Assembly: GCF_000213175.1 (NCBI RefSeq)
Contig: NW_009799104.1
Span: forward strand, 3,002,730-3,066,729
Direction of reading: 5' to 3'
From: Neurospora tetrasperma FGSC 2508
Taxonomy: Eukaryota > Ascomycota > Sordariomycetes > Sordariales > Sordariaceae
Length of the DNA: 64,000 bases
A program made the translations under genes and the position numbers. Of this stretch, positions 49,166-60,614 are shown piece by piece. A model generated the notes under the pieces. It worked only from the letters and a program-made list of their open reading frames with translations, searched no databases and was not told where the DNA came from. Every line of letters starts with the position of its first letter. Position 1 is the first letter of the stretch.

Positions 49166-51329
49166 GGTTGGCGATGGGATGTGGGCGATGAGCTCACTCT
49201 GTTGGGTTGGTCAGAGTTGGAGTCAAAGGTAAGGTGGTAGTGGAGGGGAAAAAAAGAGAGGGTGGTTGACTGGGTGATGACGCTGATATATATGTCGAGG
49301 CTTGGGTCTGTCTGTCCGTCTATTTACATGGTTCGGCCTAGAAGCGAACGAGGGAATCTTCTTCGTTCCCTTCCCCGGTGGATCATTCAACTTCTACTCG
49401 ATCCGTCCGACCCGTTCCATGGTACGACCGCTTCTCCTCGATCCTAAAAGGGAAACACTCACTTGAAGCCATCCATCCATCCATCCATCCATTCACCCTT
49501 TTTTTTAGCATAACGTACCGAGCGTGCGTACGTATGTACACTTCACGGTGGTTCCGGATTGGTGGACCTCTTTTTACATCCTCAACCCTCCCTCAACCCA
49601 TCTCGCATGCAATGCGAGGAGTGACATCGTTCGGTCCCAAGACTTTTCAAAAATCCCGGGGTGCATCATCTTCTCGGCGGCGGATCGATCTATGTAGTGT
49701 AGCTTTTCGATCCAACCCATTGATTGGGAAATTGATCTGCCCCTTTTTTTGTGTCGCTCTCGTTACGGCGGAAGGTGGTGACTTGTTGAAGAAGAAGTGA
49801 CTCGCAAGAGATGCCTCAACAAACAAACCTCGCCCAGTCGCCTCTTTTTTACCCGATGTTGGTTTGTTGTCTTGGAAGCGGGGACTGGGATGAATCCCAT
49901 TTGCGGATAATTATTACTGTACATAGCATGTAAAAGTTGTGGTGCCGAGCGGACGGGAGTCGGGAGTTGGGACACTGGATCATTAGATTGATTGAATGTA
50001 ACGAACTGCGGATGGGAGGGGGGAAGGGGGGGAGGGGGGAGGGGGGGAATTGAGTCGCAACGGAAGGAGGAACGAATCTGGAAAGAAGTTCGTGATGATT
50101 GTTCTTGAAACAGTCTTGGCGTTTATGGTAATTTCCCATTTCTTTCCCCTCCATTGACTTTGCTCCTTTCCGATATTCGCGTGTTTCGAGTTCTCTCCGC
50201 TAGGTGAGTGAAATGTTTCTTGGCGTGAGGCATGCTTACCTAGGTAGCAGGGGGGGAGGAAACAGGCAGGGGAGTTGATTGGCCTTCTACAAATGGGTTG
50301 AGAGCAATGACACTTCTATGACTTTTTGAGCTTCACCCACGACAAAAGACCACTTCTACAAAACACCTTAGACATCACCAACGATGGATGTTTACCAGTC
50401 GGCAGTTGTTAGAGCCTACTTGACCAAGGTAAAGGACTAAAAGTTGCCTGCACATGTTTCCGAGTACCAAGCCAAGAATGTTTACAGGGCTGAATTATAT
50501 AAGACGTTGGGATGATGTTAAAAAATGCTGAAAATAATGATAACAACGCCATACGACCGGTTGGGTGATGGAACGGAATATTCCTCTTTCTTTCGTAATG
50601 GTGATTGATGTCTGTGGTTACTTGACTTGATTATATGTTAGAGGTAGTTACCTCTATCGCTAAAAGAACCAACCGACTTAAACCAGGTTTTTCAACATAG
50701 GAATGAACAGATATATTGCCAAAAAGATTTCGGGTTCGACCGTGATTTAGTACTTTGAATAAGTTTCCAAGCATGTAAAGTTTGAGCTGGATTATGTGTG
50801 CCGTGAAGACAGTGTTTTGAGGTTTGAGGCTTGAAATTTGAACCAGTCTCAGTGGGATTTGTTGAGCAGGTAAACAACAGGCGAAGAATTTGCAACAGAA
50901 AGACCTATCATTACGATATCTCGGGTCTTTTCAAATTCAATTTCACTTTGACACCTTCGATTATTCCTCTCAAATCATGCAACTTTATTCCGAATTTCCG
51001 AAAGGAACCAGATGAGGTAGGTCAACCGGCAATGGAACAAGAGAATGCAATCACCTCGAATATCATCAACATCACTCTCGCAAAAAGGAACCAAATTCAG
51101 GCTTCAACAGAGCATCGATTTTTGACCCCCTCTACCAAGCGGCAGAGGAAGTTTAAAACTAAGTCTAACAAACAAATATAGTAGAATCGAAAATAACTTC
51201 CTTAAAGTCTCCCTTTCTCGTATGCATCGCCGGGGCGTCCATAGCAGCTTTTCAACTCCTCATAGCTGTCTTTCCATTTAAACATGTCTCCATATTTCCA
51301 TCCTTTAAAAAGACATTATATGCAATCGC
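49166..51329. other. Intergenic region upstream of the pectinesterase gene
   Basis: 2.16 kb with no supportable gene. It has a CATC tetranucleotide run (about 49470-49491), a G-rich tract (50014-50047), a TTACCTAGGTAG palindrome (50237-50248), and then AT-rich DNA (about 50480-51300) that is probably 3' flank of the LPMO gene. Confidence 0.6.
50014..50047 (+). repeat. G-rich tract with quadruplex potential
   Basis: Several runs of four or more G are separated by A or AA on the plus strand. They lie about 850 nt upstream of the pectinesterase start, which is on the other strand. They could form a G-quadruplex on the non-template strand side of that promoter, or simply be a polymorphic low-complexity tract. 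Confidence 0.6.
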
Positions 51330-52355
51330 TTAGTCGAGGAAAGCGACGTCACGGGCGTGGCGGCGGGCGAGGGCAGCAGCGCGACGAGCGGCACGGCGCT
51401 TCTGGCAGCCGCTCTTAGCAGACGTGGTAGGCTGGGCAGCAGCAGCAGTGGTGGCAGGCTTGGTGGTGGCAGCAGCGGCCGCAGTGGTGGTGACAGCGGG
51501 AGCAGCGGCGGGGGCAGTGGTGGCAGCAGGGGCGGCAGTGGCAGCGGGAGCATCACCAAGACTGGTAATGGCAGTAGCGGTAGCGGTAACAGCGGAGTGG
51601 GACTGAACGACGCTGACGGCACCCTCGATGAGGGCAGGGCCGGGAATGGAGTAGCTGCTCAGGGTCTGGTAGATGTTGACGAGGATACCGGCGTCATCGG
51701 CCTTGTAGAGGGCAGTACCCTTAACACCCGCGGGCTTCTCGGTACCGGAACCGGTGACCTGGATGTTGATGCACTGGGGGTAGTTCTGGGCGCCGTTCTC
51801 CTGGCCAGCGGAGTGGAGGGCGATGATCTCGTGGCGGAGAACGTAGAAGCCGGGGGCGATGGTGGGAGGGATCTCGACGAGCCAGCTGTTGTTGTTGGCA
51901 ATGAGCTGGTCGGAACCCCACGTCTGGCCGTCGACGAGGCCGACCTCGTCGATCTTGAAGAACTCGAGAGAGGTCTTGTCGACGGTCTCGCAGCCGGAGG
52001 TGCCGCAGTTGGCGAGGTAGTCGATGACGGGACCCTTGTGAGACTCGGGCCAGGTCTCCCACTGGATGGAGATCTTGTCACCGGCCTTGACGACGGCATG
52101 GCCCTTGGCGTTGGTGGCATCCTTGTGGCAGATGATGTCGGCCGAGGAGAAAGCATCAGGGCCAACGAAGCCGTTGTCCTGGTTGTTGGCCTTCCAGCCA
52201 ACGACAGCAGGGGGGTTGGCCATGTAGTTGAGGCTGCTGTCAAAGCCGCGGTAGTATTCACCGTTGATGACAATGTTGCTAACGTGACCGTGGGCCGCAA
52301 CGGAGGCCGCGCCGGCGAGGACGGCAAGAAGAGACTTGGAAGTGAAGGAAGGCAT
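51330..52355 (-). CDS. AA9 lytic polysaccharide monooxygenase with a basic C-terminal tail
   Basis: Copper monooxygenase that cleaves cellulose or related glucans oxidatively. A single exon encodes 341 residues. A 21-residue signal peptide ends Val-Ala-Ala, exposing His22 as the N-terminal copper ligand ([11 protein letters not shown]). The second brace histidine is His106 (PESHKGPV), and the axial Tyr is Tyr192 in AQNYPQC. His181 and Gln190 fit the second-sphere positions. Cysteines at ICHKD, NCG and QC fit the family's disulphides. After the core comes an Ala/Thr/Pro-rich linker (about 268-310). Instead of a CBM1 module or GPI signal, the protein ends in a short Cys-containing, Arg-rich tail ([20 protein letters not shown], then DVAFLD). 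Oxidation site (C1/C4) and substrate are not readable by eye. A long antisense frame over this gene is a codon-bias shadow. Confidence 0.94.
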   Translation of the reverse strand: MPSFTSKSLLAVLAGAASVAAHGHVSNIVINGEYYRGFDSSLNYMANPPAVVGWKANNQDNGFVGPDAFSSADIICHKDATNAKGHAVVKAGDKISIQWETWPESHKGPVIDYLANCGTSGCETVDKTSLEFFKIDEVGLVDGQTWGSDQLIANNNSWLVEIPPTIAPGFYVLRHEIIALHSAGQENGAQNYPQCINIQVTGSGTEKPAGVKGTALYKADDAGILVNIYQTLSSYSIPGPALIEGAVSVVQSHSAVTATATAITSLGDAPAATAAPAATTAPAAAPAVTTTAAAAATTKPATTAAAAQPTTSAKSGCQKRRAARRAAALARRHARDVAFLD

Positions 52356-55109
52356 CTTGATTGATTTGGTAGTTAGTTGTTGGTGTTGATTGACCGACTG
52401 GCGGATTGAAGGAGTGTTGTGATGTCAAAGATTGCGGTTAAAAGAATGAGAGGCTTCAGTCGATGAAGCTGTCGTAAAAGAAGGTAGAAGTTGGAAAAAG
52501 AAGGTGAGTAGATGCCGAATGCTCAAGTTGAAGCTGATGATTTTCCAAAACTCTGCAACACGGCGACGACCATATCCTTATATATTCGAAAGTAATTGTT
52601 CAAAATCCAAGCCTTTACCCTTGCCCGTCGGTGCCCCCGACCAGCCCACCTAGCCGAAGCATCGAGCTATTCCATTTCATGATGGGTATGTTGGACGAAG
52701 CATCGGTCAACCAACACTTCGTTTCAGCGAAATGAGGTGGTCTGGACAAGGCGGGGTCTGATAACGGAACAAATTCCCAAAGTTGATTCCAATGTGACGA
52801 TGTAAGCGGGTAGCCACTCCCCGCGGGTAGACCGGCCATGGATATGGAAACCAAACAGATCGACGGGCGGTGGACGGTAATGTGGTATGCTGGCGGACCT
52901 CCAACCTCGGATACAAGTCACGGAGTGTCAGTTCCGTAGCAATGGAGACCATGATTGCGGCTCCTCGAACCAAATGAGCGATACGAAGGCCATAATGGGA
53001 CAAAGGCACGGCGTCAAGAGAGGTGTTCGTCCAGTACAGCACCTCTGTCAAAGTGAACAGGGAAGCTTGCCGTGGCGCCGCGATGCCCGAGAACTGCCCT
53101 GCCCGTGGGGTCAAGCGTCGAGCCAAGTTTCGGCCTCGCAAGCTATCCAAGCTAACCCGCAAGCCAAGCGCTGTGTTCTCGAAGCTCTCGTCACCATCAC
53201 AGGCATCAGCACAAGCAGCAGTGAGGTCTGTGTGGAGACTCAGGGGCACATCAGGGGGTGATTTGAGGTGTAAACAAGGGTAGGCGAAGGGGTTCGTGTG
53301 GAGTCCTGCAGGGGCATCTTGAGCCTCCAACGTTCCAGCCAACGCTTGCTAGCGCCCGCCAGCGGCCATGTTACCGATCCCGGGCCCCGCCCCCTCCTCG
53401 GCCCCTTGGAGACTGAGCCAGTCAAGAGGCTTCGATATGCCAGGTTTGTCGGAGTCGCGGCAGGATGAACCGAAGTATGGTGCCTTGAAAGGTGGTTGTT
53501 TCTTTTTTTGCTGTGTGAGAAAGAGAGAAGCCAAATCGAAGGATGATGAAAGGGGTCAGGCCAGGATATGCCGCTAGAGTCCAGGGTTGAGAATCTTGAA
53601 CGTACACTACATATGGGCCATGGTAGCGCCGGCCGCCTCTTGCGAGAGTGTTTGCATGAATGTCATTTTCACCCGAATGGCACGGTCGGCATGGGCGCTT
53701 CAAGCGTAAAGGTAGTGTAAAGGGGTAGATACAACCTTAGCTTTGGATTAGAGACTGACCGACAGGAATATGATGATGATGATGATGGAGTGAGTGTTGG
53801 ATAGCCCGAGTTGCACAACGTCTTTCTCGACCAGTGTTGCCAAGAGAAAGAGAGCCTCAGACGCTCGCTACCAGACTTGCAGACTGCGCATTGTCATCAA
53901 TGCCATGGCGGGAAGATGCTTAGGTCGGGAGATCATAATGCCAACTGTTATGTGCATCACGGCTGGTGGTGGTATATCACGTCCATTTCTTTCTCGAGTT
54001 AGCTGGTCAGTCAGTCTCTTGAAAACACGCGTCTTTGGCGGTTGAATATTTACACTAGAGGCGGGACAAGGTGAAAGTTGGAAACTTCCACTTTGAAGAA
54101 GACGAGGGATTTGGGAAAAAAGAGCGGTCACCGGAGAGAAGAGTGGCATCAATGCGTCTGAAGAGAGAGGAACACGATGAGTTGAGGTGGAATAGTCTGA
54201 CCATCAGCAAGACGAAATGGACTTGAGTATATTCGTTGATCAGGGCGGATAAGTCAAAGTTGAGAAAGTCTGTTTGTTGGTGGTGGTGTTGTTGTTGTTA
54301 TTAGTGGCCCCTGACTGCACCTAGGTCCTTGGGAGGTAGGTGTAGGTACCATAGCGCTGTCCGATAAGGATGAGCGATAAGGCCTCGAGCGACAGTGTGA
54401 CAGCACAGACGTGGATGGGACTGACGGGCAGGCACCGTGACAAATAGCGGGGGTGGGGCGCACCTTCAATGGCCCGATGACACCTCCAAGGCCCCATTGT
54501 TAGTGCATAGGCTGCTCCACTCCAAACATCAAAAGTTCAACTTTCACACATTTTCACGGGCAATTGGCAAAGTCCAGTCGAATCGAGAAACGGTGCAGTG
54601 TTTGGCTGCTTCCATTAAGCACCCCAAGCAGCGCTCATAGCTGCACTGAGAGCCAGCACATTACTCTTCAGTTGCTCGTCCTCTGTTCCCGTCTGTGGTG
54701 TTCGTTGGAGATGAGTGCAGTGGTCTCATGTCCTGGCCAGTGAGAGAAATACACTACTGAATAAGCAAAGCATCTCGGCTTTCGACGACCTGGAGGTGGG
54801 CACAATATCGACGTCACGGTTTCCCTGTCGCGCCTTGCCGAGCGTGTCAGCTTGGCCGCCTTAAAGGACCTGCGGACACAAAAAACCGCGAACCAAAAGC
54901 AAAGAGAAAAAAAAAAACCACATTTGTTGCGAGCATCAAGTCAAATCTCATCGGTTACCTAACTTGCCTCAAAACTGGTCCAAATAAAAGCACCAAGGCA
55001 GCAAGACAGCAATATCAACCAACAAATACCCAGTATTCCTACGTCATTCGTACGTTGAGGAATTGCTGACGCGTCGCCAGTGCTCCTACTGGCCCATCAC
55101 TCATCACCA
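52356..55109. other. Divergent upstream region of the LPMO and YTH genes
   Basis: 2.75 kb with no gene I can support. A 211-codon minus-strand frame (53342-52707) has no motif and overlaps open plus-strand frames, so I did not call it. A GAT run near 53768-53786 and a CTAGGT...GGTAGGTGTAGGTACC cluster (54320-54350) are present. Confidence 0.5.
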
Positions 55110-57588
55110 ATGTCAAGTCCTGTTCCACCAAACATGAACAAGCTGGCCATCGCGGCCCTCGACGCCAAGACTCGCGAGCTCAAGCAGCGACTCCAAGCTA
55201 TCATGCAAGAACGCTCTTCTTTTCCGCCCGCCACCAGCGAGCATCTTGCGGCTGCTAGCAGACCCCTTAGCACTACTACGGTCGCGTCAACACCAAGGCC
55301 CCCGCAAGTTGAGGCACCGAAACCTCGGTTCGTTCCTCATACTGTCCCCCAGGTTCCTACCGAGACGTCCATCTCGGCCGATGAGAGTGATATTGCTGCT
55401 CTGATTCGCTCCTTTTCCGATCACGTGGATCCCACAGCAGATATTATCCCTAGACCGGCTTCCTCGACCGCACAGCAGAATCAAAGCTCTGTCGAGGCCC
55501 AGCCGGTCCAGGCCACTCCTGCACCCGTGTCGAATCCCTCCTCTGTGCGGCTTCCTAAACCCGCAGAGGCTGTAATCACAGCGATCTCCACTTCAGACGA
55601 GGAGGGTGAGATTCCGAGCGACACTGAAGAGCCAGTTAAAGCAGGAATGGCTCACGAACGATCTCAGGAGCAATCGAAGCACCAAGTCGCTCAAAAACCT
55701 GACAAGACCCCCCGATCCGGACCTAATAGTACCTCTAACAAGAAACAACTCCCTCAAAAAGGCCCTGGTAAGCCCCAGACGGGCACCGGGAAGGCCCTAC
55801 GTACAAATAACAGGCCCGAATCTCAGAATGCTCAGACCAAGAATCAACCTACCGCCACCTTATTGACTCCCGAAAAGGCCCTGGAGCGAGCCTTGGAGCT
55901 CAACCCGGACCTGCGGGAATGGCTGGCGCTAACTAATTACCATGACGCCGAAACACGTACCAAAAAGATTGAACGATATCGTAAGCTGAAAGCTCTGGCG
56001 GCCGAGAAAGAACGAATCGAAGCTGAGCATGCTGCCCAGAGGGCCAGGCTAGAGGCCGAGCAGCGCAAGCTACTGGAAGAAGAGGGGCTGGACTTTGGTC
56101 TCATTGCCACGCCGGTAGTCGAAACTGCCCCGGCAATCATTAACAAAGTATCCGAAGTTCCCGAGGTTGTAGCGCCCAAAAGAGAACGCGAGCCGTCCGT
56201 GGACATGACCGATGCTCCTCCGGAGAAGAAGCATCGGCCGGAGGAGAACGGACCCCGGCCGATGGACATTGACAACCAGTATGATGACCGTTACCGTGAA
56301 CGTGGTCGGCCCGAGTATCCCATCAAGCGTGCCCCCTCATGGTCTCCGCGTCGTTATCGCGCACCGTCACCTCGTCGCGACCACCGTCCAAGCCGTCCCA
56401 CCTCGCGTGACCGCGAATATCAACACTCTCGGTTTTCTCCTCGGCCTCGGTCCCGCGACCGTTCCGAATACAACAAATACGACGGACGCCTTCTTCATAA
56501 ACATGACGACCGGAGCTATCGTGATGATGTCAACGGCTTCTTGGACGATCACGGTGGAGACAAAGCGCCTCGCGCCCAGTCGCCCCGGCGACCTAGGGAT
56601 TTGGAGCATGTTGAGCACTTTGATACGGGCAAAAAGGGCGGTTAGTTTTCCTTGCAGTTGTTTCTTCACCATTACATGCACAGCAAGAATCGGTTTCCAG
56701 AGTTCAAACACCCTCGCAAAGGGACCCAGCCCCGCAGATCACTTTCCTTATGGTCTGGCGACCGCACGAATCCCTTGGCTGACCACTATGTTAATCTCCC
56801 GTGATGCAGATACCCGATTTTTCGTTCTAAAGTCGTTTAACAACGAGAATTTGGACAAGGCCATGGACGACGTAAGTTTTGCAACTCCTCTGTCCTGGAT
56901 CTGCATTAGTGTTTCCGTGGTTTACGCATTCTTGCAGGCAATCTGGGTCACCCAAACGTCCAACGAAGAAAAGTTCACCAAGGCCTACGAGACGTGCAAA
57001 AATGTCATCTTCTTCTTCTCTGTGAACAAGAGCAAGGCTTTTCAGGGTTATGTAAGTTCTGTGCCAGTCATGGTGTTTGCTGCCTCTTCCTGCCTTTCAT
57101 TATCAACCGTGGAGCAACGTCTGACATGTATCTTTTAGGCACTGATGACCAGTTTACCTTCGGCCGACATCAACAAAGCATCTTGGATGAAGAATATCCA
57201 TTGGCAGACCTCCCCTCCCTTCCGTCTCAGATGGCTTAGCAAAGTTGCCGTTCCCTTCTCTCGCATCGGATACCTCAAAAACCCGCTCAATGAGAATCTC
57301 TCTGTCCTGATTGCCAAAGATGGCCAGGAAGTTGAGGAGGATTGCGGCCGAGCATTGCTGAGAGAGATGGAATCCTATGCCGAGTGGGAATCAAACAAGA
57401 CAGCATTCCCCTCGGGAAGTCGTCAACAGCCACAACACGCACGCCGCGAAAGCGATTCAGCGTCGGGCTTTAACCCCGCCTCGTGGTGGAAAAACAAAAA
57501 GAAGCCGCACAACAACAACAGTAACTGGACCAACCAGCGCACCAACAAGCGTGGAGAGGAATACCACGATAGGTTTCCTGCGCGTTAG
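55110..57588 (+). CDS. YTH-domain RNA-binding protein (m6A reader, YTHDC1-like)
   Basis: Four exons (55110-56640, 56810-56871, 56938-57051, 57139-57588) encode 718 residues. The YTH domain occupies about 511-660. It starts DTRFFVLKSFNNENL; the strand segment VIFFFSVNKSKAFQGY and the block PFSRIGYLKNPLNEN...KDGQE resemble YTHDC1 more than YTHDF. Trp534 (AIWVTQ), Trp585 and Trp591 are candidates for the aromatic cage that holds N6-methyladenosine. The N-terminal 500 residues hold Pro/Ser-rich sequence, an acidic EEGEIPSDTEE patch, a charged coiled coil (about 290-345) and an Arg/Asp/Ser-rich tract (about 400-490) typical of nuclear RNA-processing factors. The C terminus is Asn/Lys/Arg-rich. The ATG at 55110 is used because the frame has only GTG upstream. 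m6A binding is inferred from the family. Confidence 0.9.
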
Positions 57589-58343
57589 CTTTCTCCAGTT
57601 CTTTTTAAGGGCCGTTCAAGCAAAAGGTACGAAGCGGTCTGTTTACAGTCATCAATCGAGCCTCAAACAATGGAGGCCTAAATAACTAAAATTTACCAAA
57701 TTCAAACTTGTCTGGAAAACAAGAAGAAGAGCGCCTGTGGCGGCGGGGCGTGGCAGAGAAAGAGGCGGTTTGGTGAGTAGTGATCATCGGAATAGTAAGA
57801 GTGATGATGATTTACGGGTAACGGACGATTCAAGGGGGTTACCAACAAGCATCTGATTTGGTATTCAAGGCGTGCTCGCGAAGAGGGGGCAGCAGTGTAC
57901 AATCTGTGTACCATGTACGTTAAGTTAGTAGTTCGATTAAAAAGGCGGATGAAGAAATCGGAGATGAGGTGTGCATAAGTAGGTTGAGTGACAGTTGTCC
58001 ACAATGCCCGATGCGATGCCGCCGAAGCCAGTTTCATGATTCACGACTGTCAGCAACTGCTTGACTCGACATACGAAAAGACTTACACAAGTCGACATCA
58101 ACCTATCAGATAGCAAACTGCGGTACCTTGGTCTTTTCATGCGTTGCCTTGACAAGCCCGGAAACGTCGGATTCTTGTTGGAAAGAACCTGAGTAAAAGC
58201 AATGGAGAAATTGACGAGTTCATGAGAAATATAAACATGGAGATTATCGACTCTATGCGTATTATCCGTCATCTATGTATATCCAACTACATCAAAGAGA
58301 ACTGATCATGCATTCATACACCATGATTTGAAAAGACATTGAC
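57589..58343. other. Convergent spacer between YTH and P450 genes
   Basis: 755 nt between convergent stop codons. No gene or RNA signature was recognised. Confidence 0.6.
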
Positions 58344-60064
58344 TTAATTCTTCCGCTGTCGTCGCTTAACCTCAATCTTCACATCCAACGCCGGGATAAT
58401 GGTATGCGCCACCCACGTCGGTCGCGGTCGCTCGGCAATAGGCTTGATATCGTAGTTTTGGAGGATGTGGGCCAGCATCATCTTGACTTCGTGGGCTACG
58501 AAGAAACGGCCGGGGCTGTTAAGATTAGGTTAAGTTAGCGATGGACGTACTTGCACATACATCGATATGAAGAAGAAAGTACTAACCAAGCATGCCTCCC
58601 ATGACTAAAAGGCAAAAATTCACTACTGGTCGTCACCACCCCCAACCTCTTGATCCTCAAGGCCTCCTCTGTATTATCCTTCCCCTTCTCCACCTCCTCC
58701 TGCGAGCGAGCCTCGTACTCCTCCCTTACCCTCGAGAACCTCAGCGCGTCGTACGTCTTTGGATCCTCGTAAATGTCTGCGTCATGCTGCACGCTCATGT
58801 TCGCCATCAGAATGGCTCCGTAGGGGGCATGCCACCCCTCAAATGGGTTGGTGATTCCCTCCTTGGCTACAACTTTACGGTGAGTGAGACCCGTGCTGAA
58901 GGTCGACAGACGCATGCTTTCGCGGATGGCTGAGTCGGTGCGGTATAGCCGGGCAAGACCGTTTTTGGTCCAAATGCCATTGGGTTCAGACTGCAAAACG
59001 GCGGTGGTTTCCTCCCGCAAGATGGACAGGTAGTCCTTGGAAGGGTCGGAGGCCAGCAGGTCGAGAAACAAAGCGTGCAGAGTGATGACGGTGGTATGGA
59101 TGGCTGCGAACTCGATGGGCAGGAGACGCATGGCGATCATGTAGGGCGTCTGCTCGTGCGGCAGGTTGTCGGCTTTGGCTTGGCGGATGAGCCAGGTGAT
59201 GAGGGATTCTTCGGGTGGGGTTTGCGATTCGCCGGATTCGAAGCGCTCGTAGTCGCGGAGGCGCTGCTCGATGACGGGCTTGAGCAGGCGATAGCCTTGG
59301 TGGAAGTGGTACCAGTTGGGCAGGGTGACGAGACGGCCGACGAGCGGGTGCAGGACCGTCGGGAAGAGCGTCAGGATGAGACAGTTGCGGAAGACGTCGT
59401 CGGCGAATCCGACTTGGCTCGAGAGGAAGGCTTGGTTGCGGCAGAGAGGCAGGCCGACGGCTAGGCGGTTCATGACGCGGGGGACAATGGCGAGAAGGGC
59501 CTCCCAGAGGTTGAGGGTAGTCCAGTTCTCGGTGTCGGTGCCAAAGGCAATGTCGATGCACTCGGCGACTTCTTGTTGGATGTCGGGAAGGAGAGTGACC
59601 AGGTTGCGGGCCAGGTGCTTGTGCATCACCTTGGTCGGGAAGTGGTCGTCGACATTGAAGAAGTTGTAGGTGCCGAAGAGGACGTCTTTGTGGGATTCTT
59701 GGGTGCTGGCGACCGTCTCGGGCTGTTCGAGCATCCATGCTACCTGTTCCCGAGGAACGACAATCTCGTCCGGCTGGCTGGGCGAAGAAGGAGTGACGAA
59801 AGAGCGGCCGTGTTTGCCATACTTGTTGTAGCCTTCTTCCACCCAGTTGTGGTAGTTGCCAAGGTTCATCCAGTTGCGAACAGTCGCGCCGATTCCTCCA
59901 GTGAAGCCAACTCGGGGTAACGATTTGGGATATGTTGGCTTCCTCGTCGAGTCGATGGCGAAACTCACAATTGTAAGAAGAAAAACAAGCGCCGTGACGC
60001 GACCCAGAGTCAAGCTGGCCAGCAGCGACTCGAGCAGGGAGGAGCTCAGACTGGTGATTGCCAT
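58344..60064 (-). CDS. Cytochrome P450 monooxygenase
   Basis: Two exons (60064-58587 and 58515-58344) with a 71-nt intron give 549 residues. A hydrophobic segment near 21-38 anchors the protein to the ER membrane. The Pro-containing hinge (KPTYPKSLPRVG) follows. The I-helix reads FAAIHTTVITL, with His at the acid position and Thr-Thr conserved, a form common in fungal P450s of the ent-kaurene-oxidase/indole-diterpene type. The K-helix ExxR is ESMR. The heme loop FSHGRHACPGR is split by the intron within the codon of the thiolate ligand Cys493 (TG from exon 1, C from exon 2). The substrate is unknown, and I see no terpene, polyketide or peptide synthase nearby, so a secondary-metabolite role is not supported by context. 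It is divergent from the SNM1/Artemis gene. Confidence 0.9.
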
Positions 60065-60614
60065 TGTGTCTGTCTATCGTACTTGCAACATTCCGGTTGA
60101 CATTTGGAAGGATATTTTATGATCGTGGGAGATGGTTTTTGTTGTCGTCGGCGCCATGTTTGCTTATTCCTGGCTCGGGGATACTCTACTCCTCGATGAA
60201 ACACGGCAGAAACAGGAAGTCGACGAGGATCAAGGTCGACGCGGATTCGTGTTTCTCGATTTGTGTCAAAGCGTAGTGTACAAGGCACGTCACTGTTTCC
60301 CTTCAGGGGATCTGGACCTGGGCGTTGCGGGGCACTTCAGGGGCATGGTCGTCTGTAAGCAGTTACAAACCCCAACCCGGCCCGCTCCTTTAGGCGATCG
60401 AACTGGTGGGGTTTTGGTCTTCCTTTGTTTTCTTCAGCCCTATGACGAGCCTCGCGCCTCATCCCTTCTTCCACACGGAAGGGTAGGTAGCCTTGCTCAT
60501 GTGAAGGGCGCCTTCCGTCTGATCGCAATGTATCGCCATTCTAGTAATATGGTGACAGGGCCAAATGCCTCGACGTGACACTACTATCAACAAAGACAAT
60601 GCGAGTACTTGGAC
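60065..60614. other. Shared promoter of the P450 and SNM1/Artemis genes
   Basis: 550 nt between divergent starts. A 148-codon plus-strand open frame (60132-60578) has no motif and is not called. Confidence 0.6.

Noticed and set aside
51357-52364. 335-codon open frame antisense to the LPMO gene
   Set aside because: It covers the whole sense gene and is very rich in Gly, Ala and Val. It is a codon-bias shadow, while the sense frame has the full AA9 copper site.
52707-53342. 211-codon minus-strand frame
   Set aside because: No recognised motif, overlapping long plus-strand frames, and no clear splice or leader context. A real orphan gene cannot be excluded.
60132-60578. 148-codon plus-strand frame in the P450/nuclease promoter
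   Set aside because: It uses a start within a divergent promoter, has no motif, and sits upstream of the well-supported nuclease start.
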